This document shows positions 31,541-43,288 of a stretch of DNA of 64,000 nucleotides, piece after piece. The number at the start of each line of letters is the position of its first letter. Position 1 is the stretch's first letter. The notes under the pieces are model-generated. The model saw only the letters and a program-made list of their open reading frames with translations, was not told the DNA's origin and made no database searches. This DNA comes from Typha latifolia. Lineage: Eukaryota > Streptophyta > Magnoliopsida > Poales > Typhaceae. The stretch covers positions 9,311,096 to 9,375,095 of the forward strand of contig CM034100.1 in NCBI GenBank assembly GCA_019914945.1. The letters run 5' to 3'. The position numbers and the translations under genes are program-made.

Positions 31541-31832
31541 GGGTTCACCTGCTCTAATACTAAATTGATGGGTTCTTGTACCAAAAGGTCGGCTACGGAA
31601 TAATTCCTTTAAGATCTGAATTTATAGTAGAAAATAGTCCATACAACCGTTGGAAAAGATTTGTCAAATATTCTCCGATAGTCATAAAATTACGAAACTA
31701 AGTGGATTAGATTCGTAACTTCCTAATCTGCAACTTTTGTATTTATGCCCTTCACAGATTCGAACTACAACTAGGACAAAAATACGGAATAACGTGGGTG
31801 ATGGTGGTGGTGACGAGTGGATTGGATATTAG
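31541..31832 (-). repeat. LTR-A copy 9 with one primer-site unit, truncated
   Basis: One CTCTAATACTAAATTGATGG unit ends at the LTR start (TGATGGGTTC, 31,566). The LTR runs through the GATGGTGGTGGTGACGAG block and stops at about 31,832, where LTR-C begins. Confidence 0.65.
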
Positions 31833-32186
31833 GGTTATGGATGGTATTTGATATTTGTACTCTTTTGTATTAGTTATTTTAGTTGTATTTTGATGGTTTG
31901 TTGTGGCCTGTGTGGGTCCTGCTAGATTATGTAGTTGTCTAGTATATATTATTATGGACTTGGATATTCATATATTAACAGGTTTATTTGGTTAATTGTA
32001 TGACTTATTTAGTGATGGATTATGTGATCATGAATAGGTTAGCAGGTTTTATTTGATGATGTCATGATTATATATGCACAAGAGAGTATCTGTGCATGAC
32101 GGGCCTTGTTCGACCTATCACGTGCGTCCCGTGTGCCGTGTGGGTGCGCGCGCGTGCACGTGCCCATGCCGAGCCGGGGCGTTACC
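31833..32186 (+). repeat. LTR-C fragment 2, plus orientation
   Basis: Matches the outer part of LTR-C (as at 9,450-9,840) and ends near GGGGCGTTAC at about 32,185, where the terminal A is replaced by the start of integrase sequence. The left side is truncated inside the LTR. Confidence 0.65.
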
Positions 32187-33290
32187 CAACTTTTCATAAA
32201 TACACGATCAGGATCCAAAACAATCGTGCATGGCATGCCATAAAATGAGCAACATCTCTCACAAAAATTTCAACCACTCACTTGGCTGAAAATAAATGTG
32301 ACAATGCCAAAAAGTGTGCATACTTGCTCAATCTGTCAACTACCACAAAGATAATAGAATAACCATGTACCAACAGAAGACTCTCTATGAAATCCATAGA
32401 AATATCTTCCCAAATACGGTCCGGTATAGGTAATGGCTGTAGTAATCCGGTCGGTTTCAATATGGTTGCTTTAGCCTTTTGACAGATTTCGCAAGCACGG
32501 ACAAAACTCCTCACATCCCGCCTCAATCCTGGCCACGTGCAACTCTAAGATTTCCTCTTATAAGTCCTCAAGACACCTTCATGACCAGCCTCTAGAGTTG
32601 CTCCAACAATTTCTGCTACAATCCATCATTTGTAGGCACTCGAATGCATCCGCGGTCCAGCAGCAACCCGCCCCGATTTTCCAACTCTGGATGGTGCTCC
32701 GGATCATCCATCGCCTCCTACAACAATGCCAAGATATCTAGGTCAGATGTTACATGCATACCTCAGCTCGTCAAGGAAGGAAAAGGTAGGAGATGAATAG
32801 GCTGCAAGCTCAGCGATATCGAGTTGACGCGATTGTGCATCCGCCGCTCTATTTTCCATTCCCTTCTTGTATTAGATTTCATAATCATACCCCCAATCAT
32901 TTTGTGATGCATCTCTACTATGCCAGAGTGTGTATGCGCTGTCCCATAAAGTGTGAAAGGCTCCTTTGATCGGTTTGGATAATAAATTGCCTACCGATCA
33001 AATATGGTCTCCACTTTGTCACTGCATGTAGAATTGCCAATATCTCTCTCTCTCATAAGTTGATAATTGGTGATATTTTTGTGACAAAGACTTACTAAGA
33101 AAGGCTATGGGACGTCCTCATTGCACTAGTACAGCTCCTATGCCAACTCTCGACGCATCACATTCCATAAGGAACTCTTTGGTGAAGTCCGGTAGAGCTA
33201 GGAGCAAATAAGTTGATGGCGTCGTCGTCATTGCTGTTTTTAGTTTTTCAAAAGTTGTAGTGGCTTCATCCGTCTATCTAAAAGAGTCCT
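32187..33290 (-). pseudogene. pol: A-family integrase core and RNase H
   Basis: 32,187-32,526 encodes integrase: SFVRACEICQKAKATILKP, DISMDFIESL and VVDRLSKYAHFLAL, then GMPCTIV with a deletion after LFSAK. 32,530-32,760 is the integrase N-terminal region. 32,770-33,290 is the linker and RNase H in broken frames. Confidence 0.75.
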
Positions 33291-34720
33291 TCATCAACAA
33301 AGAAGTGAGAGGAGCAATTATCTTGCCATATCCGGCGATGAAGCGGCGATAATATCCAGTCAGCCCCAAAAATCCTCTAAATCCTATGGTGGTAATAGGA
33401 ATAGGCCAAGTGATCATGCATGCTACCTTTTGAGGATCCGCTGCTACACCTTCCGCTAAGATGATGTGGCGTAAATACTCCACTTATGGTACTCCCCATA
33501 GGCACTTGTACTTTTTGACCTTCAATTGGTTTTGCTTCAACAAATTCAGCACATCCTCCAAAGGCCGTCGAAAATATCGTCAAAAAAAAATATATAGTCC
33601 TACTTGACACCAAAATATCGTCAAAAAAAAACAAGACATACCTTCGTAAGAGAGGCCGAAATATATCATTCATTAGGCCTTGAAAGCTAGATGGAGCATT
33701 AGTGAGGCCAAAAGGCATCACTCGGAACTCGTAATGCCTGTTCAGAGTCCAAAATATAGTTTTGTGCACATCCGCCAGGTGAACTCTAATTTGATGATAC
33801 CTGGCCCTCAAGTCAAGCTTGCTGAAGATGGTCGACCGGGCAAGCTCGTCTAGCAACTCCTCTATAATCAAAATAGGATACCGGTCCTTGACAGTAATAG
33901 CATTTAGTACCCGATAGTCGACACAAAAATGCCATGTCCTGTCCCTTTTTCGCACCAATAGCATGAGGGATGAGTATGAGCTATGACTTGGTTGTATGAG
34001 ACCTTGCTCCAACATCTCGGCTACCATCTTGGAGATAACTTATTTTTGCACATTTGGATGCCGATTTGGCCTCATGTTCGTCGGTGCAGCCCCGGGTACA
34101 ATCTCTATGCAATGGTCCGTCGTTCGCCTCGGTGGCAACTCCTGTGGCTCCTCAAACAGTCCAGAAAAGTTATCTAATAAATTAGACAATTTAATTGTAG
34201 TACTTGAACTCTTTTGAGGCTCATCTCCTACTGGTCCTAGCTGAAGAAGATAGACAAATCATACGCACAAGGTAGCCCCACCATCAGCTGTATCGTAGGA
34301 ATCGACGGAGAACAAACGCCATCCAGCCGCACATCTTTGATTCTTTATTTAAATTTCATCCACATGCTTCGAAAATTAAAAGTGACAGGTCCCAAGATTT
34401 GTAACCATTGAGTGCCTAAGACAATGTTCGCTCCTTGCAGCGCCAAGGGATACAAGTCCACAATGATGTCTTGTCCTTGTACCCGTATACCGACTCGTCA
34501 ACACAAGCTCTCTGCCTTAAGCTGTGTGTAGTGTCGAAATCGATGATGATGTGCACATAATGCTTTCTAACGAGTCCGTCTACCCATAACATCCTCAGTG
34601 CGGAAGTACCCGAATATGCATGCATCGATATTTTAGCTTGGATATCTTTCTCCGCACCCTCCTCAACTGCCTCTTCATGGACCTCCTCTAGACACTCTCC
34701 ATCATCAACAACCTCATCAT
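33291..34720 (-). pseudogene. pol: A-family RT and protease
   Basis: 33,377-34,027 is a 216-codon RT frame: [49 protein letters not shown] and [12 protein letters not shown]. 33,274-33,483 overlaps with [16 protein letters not shown] short duplication around 33,565-33,640 (CGTCAAAAAAAA twice) breaks RT after the DD motif. 34,037-34,720 is the protease and linker region, in which the active-site frame reads IIIDFDTTHS, so DTG is lost. Confidence 0.75.
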
Positions 34721-36443
34721 TGTAACGTGCACGCCTATGCATCCACATGGCTCGCGCGGCACACGCGACAGGACGAGCGAGGCCTGTCACGCACAGATAC
34801 ACTCATGTGCACATATAATCTAACACCTACAAATAATACCTGCTAACATATCCATGCTTACATAATCCAACACCAAATAAATTATATTATCAACCAAATA
34901 AACTTGTTAACATATGAATATTCAAGTCCACAATAATAAACACTAGACCACTACCTAATCTGATAGGACCCACATAGGCCACGACAAACCATCAAGATAT
35001 AATTAAACAATTGATACATGAGTATACTATAATCTGACATGTACTATACAAATCGTCGTTTGATACAATAAAGTACAAATATAACAAACAACGATACAAC
35101 TCAATTTCTATACAAACCATCTATATCGTCTCGCACCTATAGCTCATCTCATCAATCTAAAATATCTTTTTGGTATATCTCAAGTCGCTATCACGTACCA
35201 TATATCTGAGAGGGTTAGAAAAAAAATAAAGAGAGTCATGAGCAAAAGACTCAGTGAATAGACCTTACCTCGAATTAGTGAATCCAAACAGAGAGTAAAT
35301 CATGTACTGGATAATATGAATTAGAAAGAGCATCATGTCATGAATGAGTATATGAATATTTCTCAATAATACATAAATGAAAAATAGATAACATGTCATG
35401 TCATAACTGATAAAATATATAATCCTCGACATTGTATAAATAAATCTCCATGTCATACCATCATCATAACTCTATCTCAAATATGGGACATGATGCAGGC
35501 CGACCATGACCATGCAAGTCTAGTATTCCATTTTATACAAACTATTAGACAATAATAATATACTAAAAATAGTTATAAAATATAAATATAAATGTAAGAT
35601 TATTATGAATGAGACTACATATATTAATCTAATAAATAATAACTAAACTATAAATAAATTGATAGGCCATGTTTATAATTAAAATTAATAAATTATTTTA
35701 CTAGAAATACTTAGTAAAATTATATTAGTGAGTGTAAATTATCAAAATAATCACTTATCTAAATAGACTAATTTACCTAACATTAGAAAATAATTATGTA
35801 TATATAAAAAATATAATCCTCTTTGCTACAATGCTGGGCTCGGCCCAGCACTGTCTGCTATAGTGCTAGGCCGAGCCCAGGACTGTTGTAGCATGAGGAG
35901 GGGGAGGGACCAAGAATGGAGAAAAAGATGAAAGGAAGAAGAAAAGAATGAAAGAAAGAAAAGAAGGAAGAAGAAGAGAAGAGAAAGAGGAGGGGAGGGA
36001 ACTGTAGACCCACGCCGATGGGGAGGGCACCGACCACTGCTGGCTAGCCAGCGGTCAGTCTTTCGCCGGTGGCTCAGCTCTGACGAGCTCGAGGTCGAGT
36101 GTGAGCGAGCGAGCGAGAGAGAGAGAGAAAGAGAGAGGGAGGGAGAGAAAACAACTCATCGATGCTTGCAGTGGTTTCCAAGGATGGCGATGACGGAGGT
36201 AACATTAGGTTAGAGAGAGAGAAAGAGGGTATGAGAGAGAGAAAGGAGAGTGAGAGAGAGAGAGAAGAGAGTGAGTGAGAGAGAGAGAGAAATATAAAAG
36301 GGGAGAGAGAGGCGGTGGAACGTCAGCGTTGTAGCTGCGGCGTCGGTGGGCCCACCGGAGCTAGCTGGCCCAGCATAGTTGGTCGGGCCAGGCGGCGGGA
36401 GTGTGCCATGCAAAAATATTTTTTTTAAGGTTAGGTTGTTACA
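34721..36443 (-). mobile_element. solo LTR-C with perfect TSD (1723 bp)
   Basis: The plus strand runs TGTAACGTGC ... GGTTGTTACA, flanked by ATCAT at 34,716-34,720 and again at 36,444-36,448. It sits in the acidic Gag-protease spacer of an A-family gene; the uninterrupted relative is at about 30,555-30,600. It holds GC-rich ends, an AT-rich middle, a hairpin at 35,831-35,885 and purine-rich GA tracts at 35,930-36,300. Confidence 0.85.
35930..36300. repeat. GA-rich low-complexity tracts in LTR-C
   Basis: Runs of GA, GAA and GAGAGAGAG on the plus strand (densest at 36,108-36,145 and 36,225-36,295). Open frames across these, rich in Ser and Leu on the minus strand, are artefacts. Confidence 0.8.
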
Positions 36444-37217
36444 ATCATCCTCTTCAAGACCATCGATGAGCATCACACTCTCGATTGGTTTAGAACACCG
36501 ATGACCGAGGGTGAAACGTTCATCGCATCGAAAGCAAAGGCTCTTCGCTCTTCGATCTTCCACTTGGGCAGGTGTGAGAGTTCGAACAGGGGTGTCTTAT
36601 GTCTCCTCTAACATTGGAAGAAGGTCTTAAAGGTGGTCGTGGTCTAGTACTCGCAGTCGCTATTTTTGAACCCGTAGAATTTCCATCCAACGTTCTAGGT
36701 GCAAATCGCCCATCTCGGTTGCCCCAATTAGTTTTCGCTGCTATCTTTAGAGTCATATGCTTTTTGATCCATCCTCACGGCCTTCTCAAAAGCCTCCTTA
36801 AGTGTGTTTGGACATTGAGCACGAACATCCGCTTGTATCTCATCCCGCAGCACTGAAATAAATGTGCTCATCAATGTTGGTTCGGGCCAAGGTGACTCAC
36901 AACAACTACTAACTCTTCCAAACTCAGATTGGTACTCCAATACGGTCATTCTCTGAACCATCTTACTTAATATGCCAGCAAAATCTTCATATGCCGCTCT
37001 CCCAAATCTGGGTGTAATCCTCCTAGAAAAGTCAGCCCATCCTGTAAATCCTCCACCACGAATAACCGATCTATACCAATGCAATGCCATTCCTTAGAGG
37101 TGAAAGCTTACCATCTGGACCATTGCATCCTCCGCTATCCCTTGACAATCAAAATATTGGTCAACTTGAAACACCAAATCTGTTGGATCACCGCCTTGGA
37201 ATTTTGGGAAGTCCAAG
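36444..37217 (-). pseudogene. gag: A-family gag, left flank of LTR-C element
   Basis: Minus strand: capsid region at 36,728-37,090 (MALHWYRSVI, GRAAYEDFAGILSKMVQRM, LEYQSEFGRVSSC) and the C-terminal zinc region at 36,460-36,600 (RAKSLCFRCDERFTLGHRC). It breaks at 37,217 in the codons for the LDFPKFQG motif, where LTR-C begins. Confidence 0.8.
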
Positions 37218-39761
37218 TGTAACGCCCCCGCCCAGCACGAGCACGTACACACACCCACACGACATGCATGGCGCACGCAACAGGTCAAGCGGGGCCCGTC
37301 ATGCACAGATAGTCTCCTGTGCACATATAATCATGACATCATCAAATAAAACCTGCTAACCTATCCATGATCATATAATCCATCACCAAATAAATCATAC
37401 TATTAACCAAATAAACTTGTTAACATATGAATATCTCAGTCCACAATAATATACATTAGAATACTATATAATCCGGTAGGACCCACACAGGCCGTAACAA
37501 ACCATCAAAATACAACTAAAATAACTAATACAAGAGTACACTATGATTCGACCTGTAATTTCCAAATCATCGTCTAATACAAAAGAGTACAAATATCAAA
37601 TGCTAGTACAACTCAATATCTGGTTAAACTATCTATACCGTTTCGCATTTATAGCTCACCTCATCATTATTCTAAAATATCTTCTCAAGATATCTTAAGT
37701 CGCTATCACGTACCACATATCTGAGAGGGTTAGAAAATAAATAAAGAGAATCATGAGCAAAAGGCTCAGTGAATAGACCTTACCCCGAATCAGTGATGCC
37801 AAACAAAGAGTAAATCATGTACTAGATAATATGAATCAGAAAGAGCATCATGTCATGAATGAGTATATGAATGTTCCTCAATAATACATAAATGAAAAAT
37901 AGATAACATGTCATGTCATAACTGATAAAATATATAATCCTCGACATTGTATAAATAAATCTCCATGTCATACCATCATCATAACTCTATCTCAAATATG
38001 GGACATGATGCAGGCCGACCATGACCATGCTATGATATCAAATGCAACCATATATGATGTATATCAATCACTCGATAATCAGGTAACCAAATGATAATGA
38101 AATCTTATGCATTTCTCAACATCACAATCATTATCGACATCTTAGTATAATATCATCATACTAGACCATTGTGCATAGTCAACACCCAGTACCCAGTCTC
38201 AACATCATGTTTGAAGGCTCAGAGCATACTCCGCCACCCGCAAAAGTATCTCAAATATAACCATACCCCGCCACCCGCTAGGGTATCAACATCCATCCTG
38301 ATCGGGCACCCACATAGTTGATAGAAACCTCGTGAGGATAACTTGCCACATATGCCCTAGCAAACGACATGTGTTCGAATGTCTGCTGCACACACAGACT
38401 AACGACCTCAGAAGTAAGACCAACAGGATCGCGACTATGTCGAGCGATCAATCATCTCCAAGCACGCCCTAACCCTCGCGCACACTCGGGTATCCTCACG
38501 ATTTCTATCAACTATCCTATCAATCACATTTCATATTTTCCTTCTAAATGGCAGATCATATGCATATATCTAGTACAATAATAAGTTAATGCATAATAGG
38601 AATTTAAGTGGAATAAGAATCAAGAGGAAATGATGCAATGTAGTCTTCAACTGTATTGTCAACACATGCATACTCATGCTAATCTATTACATGCATACTC
38701 ATCCTACAAATCAACTCGGTATACAATCATAATAGTAGAATCATCTCCGATCATCTTTATATATATCACCAATGTGAGTCATATTCTAGATCTGCATAAA
38801 CAAATGCATGATAAAATATGCTCGACTGTAATCATCTCTAGATAAAATCATATAATCATGCTGGAGGCCAAAACATGCATGTACATAATATATAATATAA
38901 CCTAATTTGAGAAATGCGTATAGGGGATAATACTATTCACAGTCTGATCAGAAGACACAAACCACGCATCTCTCACGTCCGTCAATTAACCTAATGATAC
39001 TCATCGCTAGCAAGGTCCACAGCGTCTCAAATAAGGGGTTCGGGATCTGAAATATTTAAGTAGTATGATGTTAGCCGTTTATCTAATTAGAATTAATTCA
39101 GTTAAAATATAAAGGTTTATTAGGTTTATCTAATCACTTTTCTTTATTTTTGATTACATAACTAAGTCCATAATATAGATACGATTCAAATATTATAACT
39201 CTATTATTATTATAAAATGTTAGTCTCTGATCATGTAGTCAACACATGTATACTCATGCTAATCTATTACATGCATACTCATGCTACAGATCAACTGGAC
39301 AGAATATTATAATAGTATAATTATCTCTCATGATCTCTATATATCACCAATGTGCTCATATCCCAGATCAACCTAATCAGATGCATGATAAAATATGCTC
39401 GACTATAATCATCTCTAGATAAAGTCATATAATCATGCTGGAGGCCAAAACATGCATATACATAAGATATAATATATCCTAATTTGAGAAAGGCATCTAG
39501 GGGATAAGACTACTCACCATCTGATCAGAAAACACAAACTACGCATCTCTCACGTCCGTTAGTTAACCGAGTGACACTCATCGCTAGCAAGGTCCACAGG
39601 GTCTCAAATAAAGGGTTCGGGATCTGAAATATTTAAGAAGAAGAGAAGAGGAAGAGAAGAAAGAGAGGAGGTGAGGGAGGAGGTTGCGAACCCCGGCCGA
39701 CGAGGAGGGCATCGGCTGCTGCTGGCTAGCCAGCGGCTCGGCTTCGAGGAGCCCAACCTCG

Positions 39762-39812
<51 letters not shown>

Positions 39813-40105
39813 AAAGAGAGGGGGAGTGAGAGGTCTTACCGGCGACGGCGGCGACTCTAGGGAAGGTGTCGGTATAGAGAGAGAGAGTAGAGTGAGAGGG
39901 TGGCCGAGAGAGAGAGAGAGAGAGAGAGAGAGCGGAGAGGAGGAGGAGAGAGAAGGCGTGGAGGCCCGCGGCGGCGAGGTTAGGCGGCGGTAGCGGCCGC
40001 GGGCGTGTGACGCCCCTCCATGCAAGTTGTAGGGCACAAGGCTGGCCACAGTGTGGCCGGTCGTGTCGTGCCCAAATTTTTTTTTTTATGATTGGGTTGT
40101 TACAT
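37218..40105 (-). repeat. LTR-C 3' LTR (2.9 kb) with internal duplication
   Basis: Plus strand TGTAACGCCC to GGGTTGTTACA. A block at about 38,640-39,060 (AACACATGCATACTCATGC ... GGGTTCGGGATCTGAAATAT) is repeated at about 39,238-39,635. GA microsatellites lie at 39,762-39,808 and 39,908-39,932. Open frames across the GA runs are artefacts. Confidence 0.75.
39762..39935. repeat. GA microsatellites in LTR-C
   Basis: Two uninterrupted GA runs of about 46 and 25 bp lie in the purine-rich part of the LTR. Confidence 0.9.
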
Positions 40106-40126
40106 TTTTCTCCCCTCCCCCCCATA
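40106..40126 (-). other. polypurine tract of LTR-C element
   Basis: The plus strand is TTTTTCTCCCCTCCCCCCCC. Its complement, GGGGAGGGGAGAAAAA, abuts the LTR start TGTAACAACCC on the minus strand. Confidence 0.75.
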
Positions 40127-43100
40127 AAACTTTCGACCCCGAAATTTAAATCATACTGGTATTATAAGGAAATCCACATATCTAGTTCCATTACTTTCTA
40201 ATCAAATCGATCACTGTGCAATCTCACTTTTTCAGATTTATAACTTATACTTCACTTATTAGTTTACTCATTAACTCCTAACATTTGACAATCACAAGTA
40301 ACTCACTTACAAAATTTAAAATTCCTAGTTCTAGGTCAGTGAGGTAATCACATACACATCAATAATACCACTGGTATGCAGGAAAGCGTACATTCATTTT
40401 ACAATATAAAAAGTGTCGTCACCTATTAAGTGAATCATATTTTACTCCAAAGTACCTCTAGCTGTCCTAATTTATCACTTTTCTTGCTAACTATAATAAT
40501 ACACATCGTAATGCCATAATCACCTATGATAATACGATACAACCTGTTTAAGTAAATTATCTTCAATCTACTGAATATATACTTCGATCCCAAACATACT
40601 CAATGGATTATCCCGTAATACTATCACTAATACCAAGTATAACGATAAATACCAGTTATTTCAAGGACATCTGAAATACTTAACTCATGCTTCTCTTTCT
40701 AGACAAATGATTTCACTAATCTAAACATACTCAGTATCATCCGATATCCTCATAAAATTTAGGCGATAGCACAAACTCTCTTATTTAAAGAGCACTGCTC
40801 ATATACTTAACCATTATACAAATTACTAGATAAATCAATATAAGGGATCACACCTATCCATATAGACTATAATATCAACATGTATTCATAATACATTCTT
40901 CAGAATAACATAAAGTGCATCAACTCCAACCTATCAATGTAAATCCTAATGCAACCTCAAACGAATTTATACACTTTTCTAATTCTCCACATTATCTTCC
41001 TTCTTAATGTACAATATCTGAAAGGTTAAAATTCAAACTATTTCAAGAAAACATACATGATAAACTTTATAATGATCTTTCTATCAATCACTTATATATC
41101 CAAACTATTCATTCCTCAATTTACATAATTCCAGTTTGATCATTATCTATTTAATTATTATCACTATTAGTATATCCACCCAAAATATCACTTAATTATA
41201 TCGATATTCAGATCCAAAGACTATCCACGGAGTTCTATTTAAGTAATCCGATAATCTCTTCAATATCTCGATAGATATAATATTTAGTTCATAATATTAA
41301 TCCATTGCCACACAAATATATACTAATTCATCATACTTGATCTTTAAGAATACAGAAACACATCTTAAACAAATCCACAAAATCATTATACATGAACTAA
41401 AGCTACTAAGATTAATCTCCCGAATTGATAATGCTATTATGATCTGCTAATAAACTAACTGACACTAACTGATTCCTATAGATTAGAAGACATCCAAAAA
41501 TATAGCTAACAACCTTCTCGCAATCTTAACTTTGCAATTCATTAAAAGATTAAATTTCCACAAACTATAATAGAACTAATCAAGTATCTTTATCTTAAGA
41601 CTTAAATGTAAATCTGTAAGTCTTTACAATCATTAAGATCAACCTCATCATTCTAAAAGGCTCACTCAATAACCTCTAGTAATAATCGAATATGTAAGCC
41701 AACGGTTAAACAAATGCTAATATAATCACTTTTCTATACATCATTAACCGTTCATTATCTAGCAGTATAATAAATATCCATCGATACACTGTATATGAAA
41801 TATCATAGTCCTCTATATTCCTTTTATTGCTGTCCTATGAAGCAATTAATTCAACTTCCAAATCATCTATCAGTCATAATAAATAATCATATCTATAGGC
41901 TCTATGAATAACTCTATCAAGTTATCTCTCCAATTAGTATCATCGAAACAACTAACATGTCAAAATACATAATATCTCAATTTAACATCTATACCAACAT
42001 ATCTCATTCCTAATTAAATCACTTAAACCTCATATTTCTTCAATAGTCCCAACTTTATATTCTATCACATCCTCTTATAGTATCATCAAAAATCATTCTA
42101 TAACAACATTAATATCACCCAATAATTATGAAAAAATAAGTCTGTATATTTGCAGCCAGACTTCATCACCTAAAACACACGATCGTCATGCTATAATATT
42201 ATTATCCTCTAAATCAAAGCCCAAAACTAAACTAATAGACGACATATATTTTCCCTGTCATACAACATATGTTATGGGGCTATCAACTTAACAACTATCA
42301 TCACTCTATATTATTCAGTTCATTATCATTCTTTTCATCTACTCAAATTCACACAATTAGGAACTTCTAAACTAGACCTACTATCATGTCATCCAAAACT
42401 ATATACCTTACGTCTCAACTACTAACATTACTCTCAATCCAATAACTGTATCCATGCCATATTTAGTATACCCATTACCCTATTTAGAAATCAACTCAAA
42501 GATTTAAACAAGACGTTAATCCTCTAGTGGTACTATTGGACAAACATATTCCTACTAAATCATCTATCTTGCCGGTACAATCAAAATTTTATACCTACTA
42601 ACACAAGTATCTTGCAAACATAATTTATCATACTAGTCATCCCAAAAATTCTTTTCCCTATATAATCTACAATCATCTATATCACAACACATAATTTCTT
42701 TTCCACTATACAAATTCATCATATGTCTTACTCATCCATCCGCAATCCATAATTATAACTTTCATAAAAATTAGAATAGTCTCTCTGCACATATATCTTT
42801 TATATCAATCTCCTAATCTCAAATGTATTCATAATAGATCAAAAATCCAAAAATATACTATATCTGCTCAAAATAACCTCAAATCTATTGCTAATAATCC
42901 TTCTGCACAAAATACCTATCTCCACATGTTTACAAATTTTTACACTTTATCGCAACATATGAACGTGTCAACATCTCCAATATTATGCTCCACTGACTAT
43001 AACACATTGACCTCAATAACATCAATGCATGATTTAGTACTATCTCTTCATATTCATTAGTCGCTCAGATAAACCCTTAGTATACTAATATCACAAACTA

Positions 43101-43269
43101 CTTTTATTAATATCGTCAAAGTTCAAAACTTAATAAACTCAACATCACAACCTAAATTTCTATCTCAACCAATTAATATCAAACTCATCGAGATCGACTA
43201 CTAGCGTAACCCTAAACCAAATCGACAACTACTATACTTGATGGTTTGCCAGATCACCCTTAAACCTAG
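40127..43269. other. non-coding AT-rich internal region
   Basis: About 3.1 kb, A/T/C-biased on the plus strand. I see no open frame, no retroviral motif and no palindrome cluster. It may be a wholly decayed pol or a sequence kept for packaging and replication only. Confidence 0.6.
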
Positions 43270-43281
43270 GCTCTGATACCA
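43270..43281 (-). other. primer binding site of LTR-C element
   Basis: GCTCTGATACCA, the complement of TGGTATCAGAGC, lies 7 bp from the LTR end at 43,289. There is a single unit here, unlike the A-family arrays. Confidence 0.85.
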
Positions 43282-43288
43282 CCTGAAT

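Noticed and set aside
39604..40125. Ser/Leu-rich open frames over GA tracts (also 36,210-36,563, 39,726-40,049 and 45,780-46,405)
   Set aside because: They arise from GA, GAA and GAAA microsatellites inside LTR-C. There is no start context or homology.
40127..43269. Hidden host gene with introns in the long non-coding stretch
   Set aside because: I found no exon-like frame, splice-site series or protein motif. The primer site and polypurine tract at its ends identify it as a retroelement interior.
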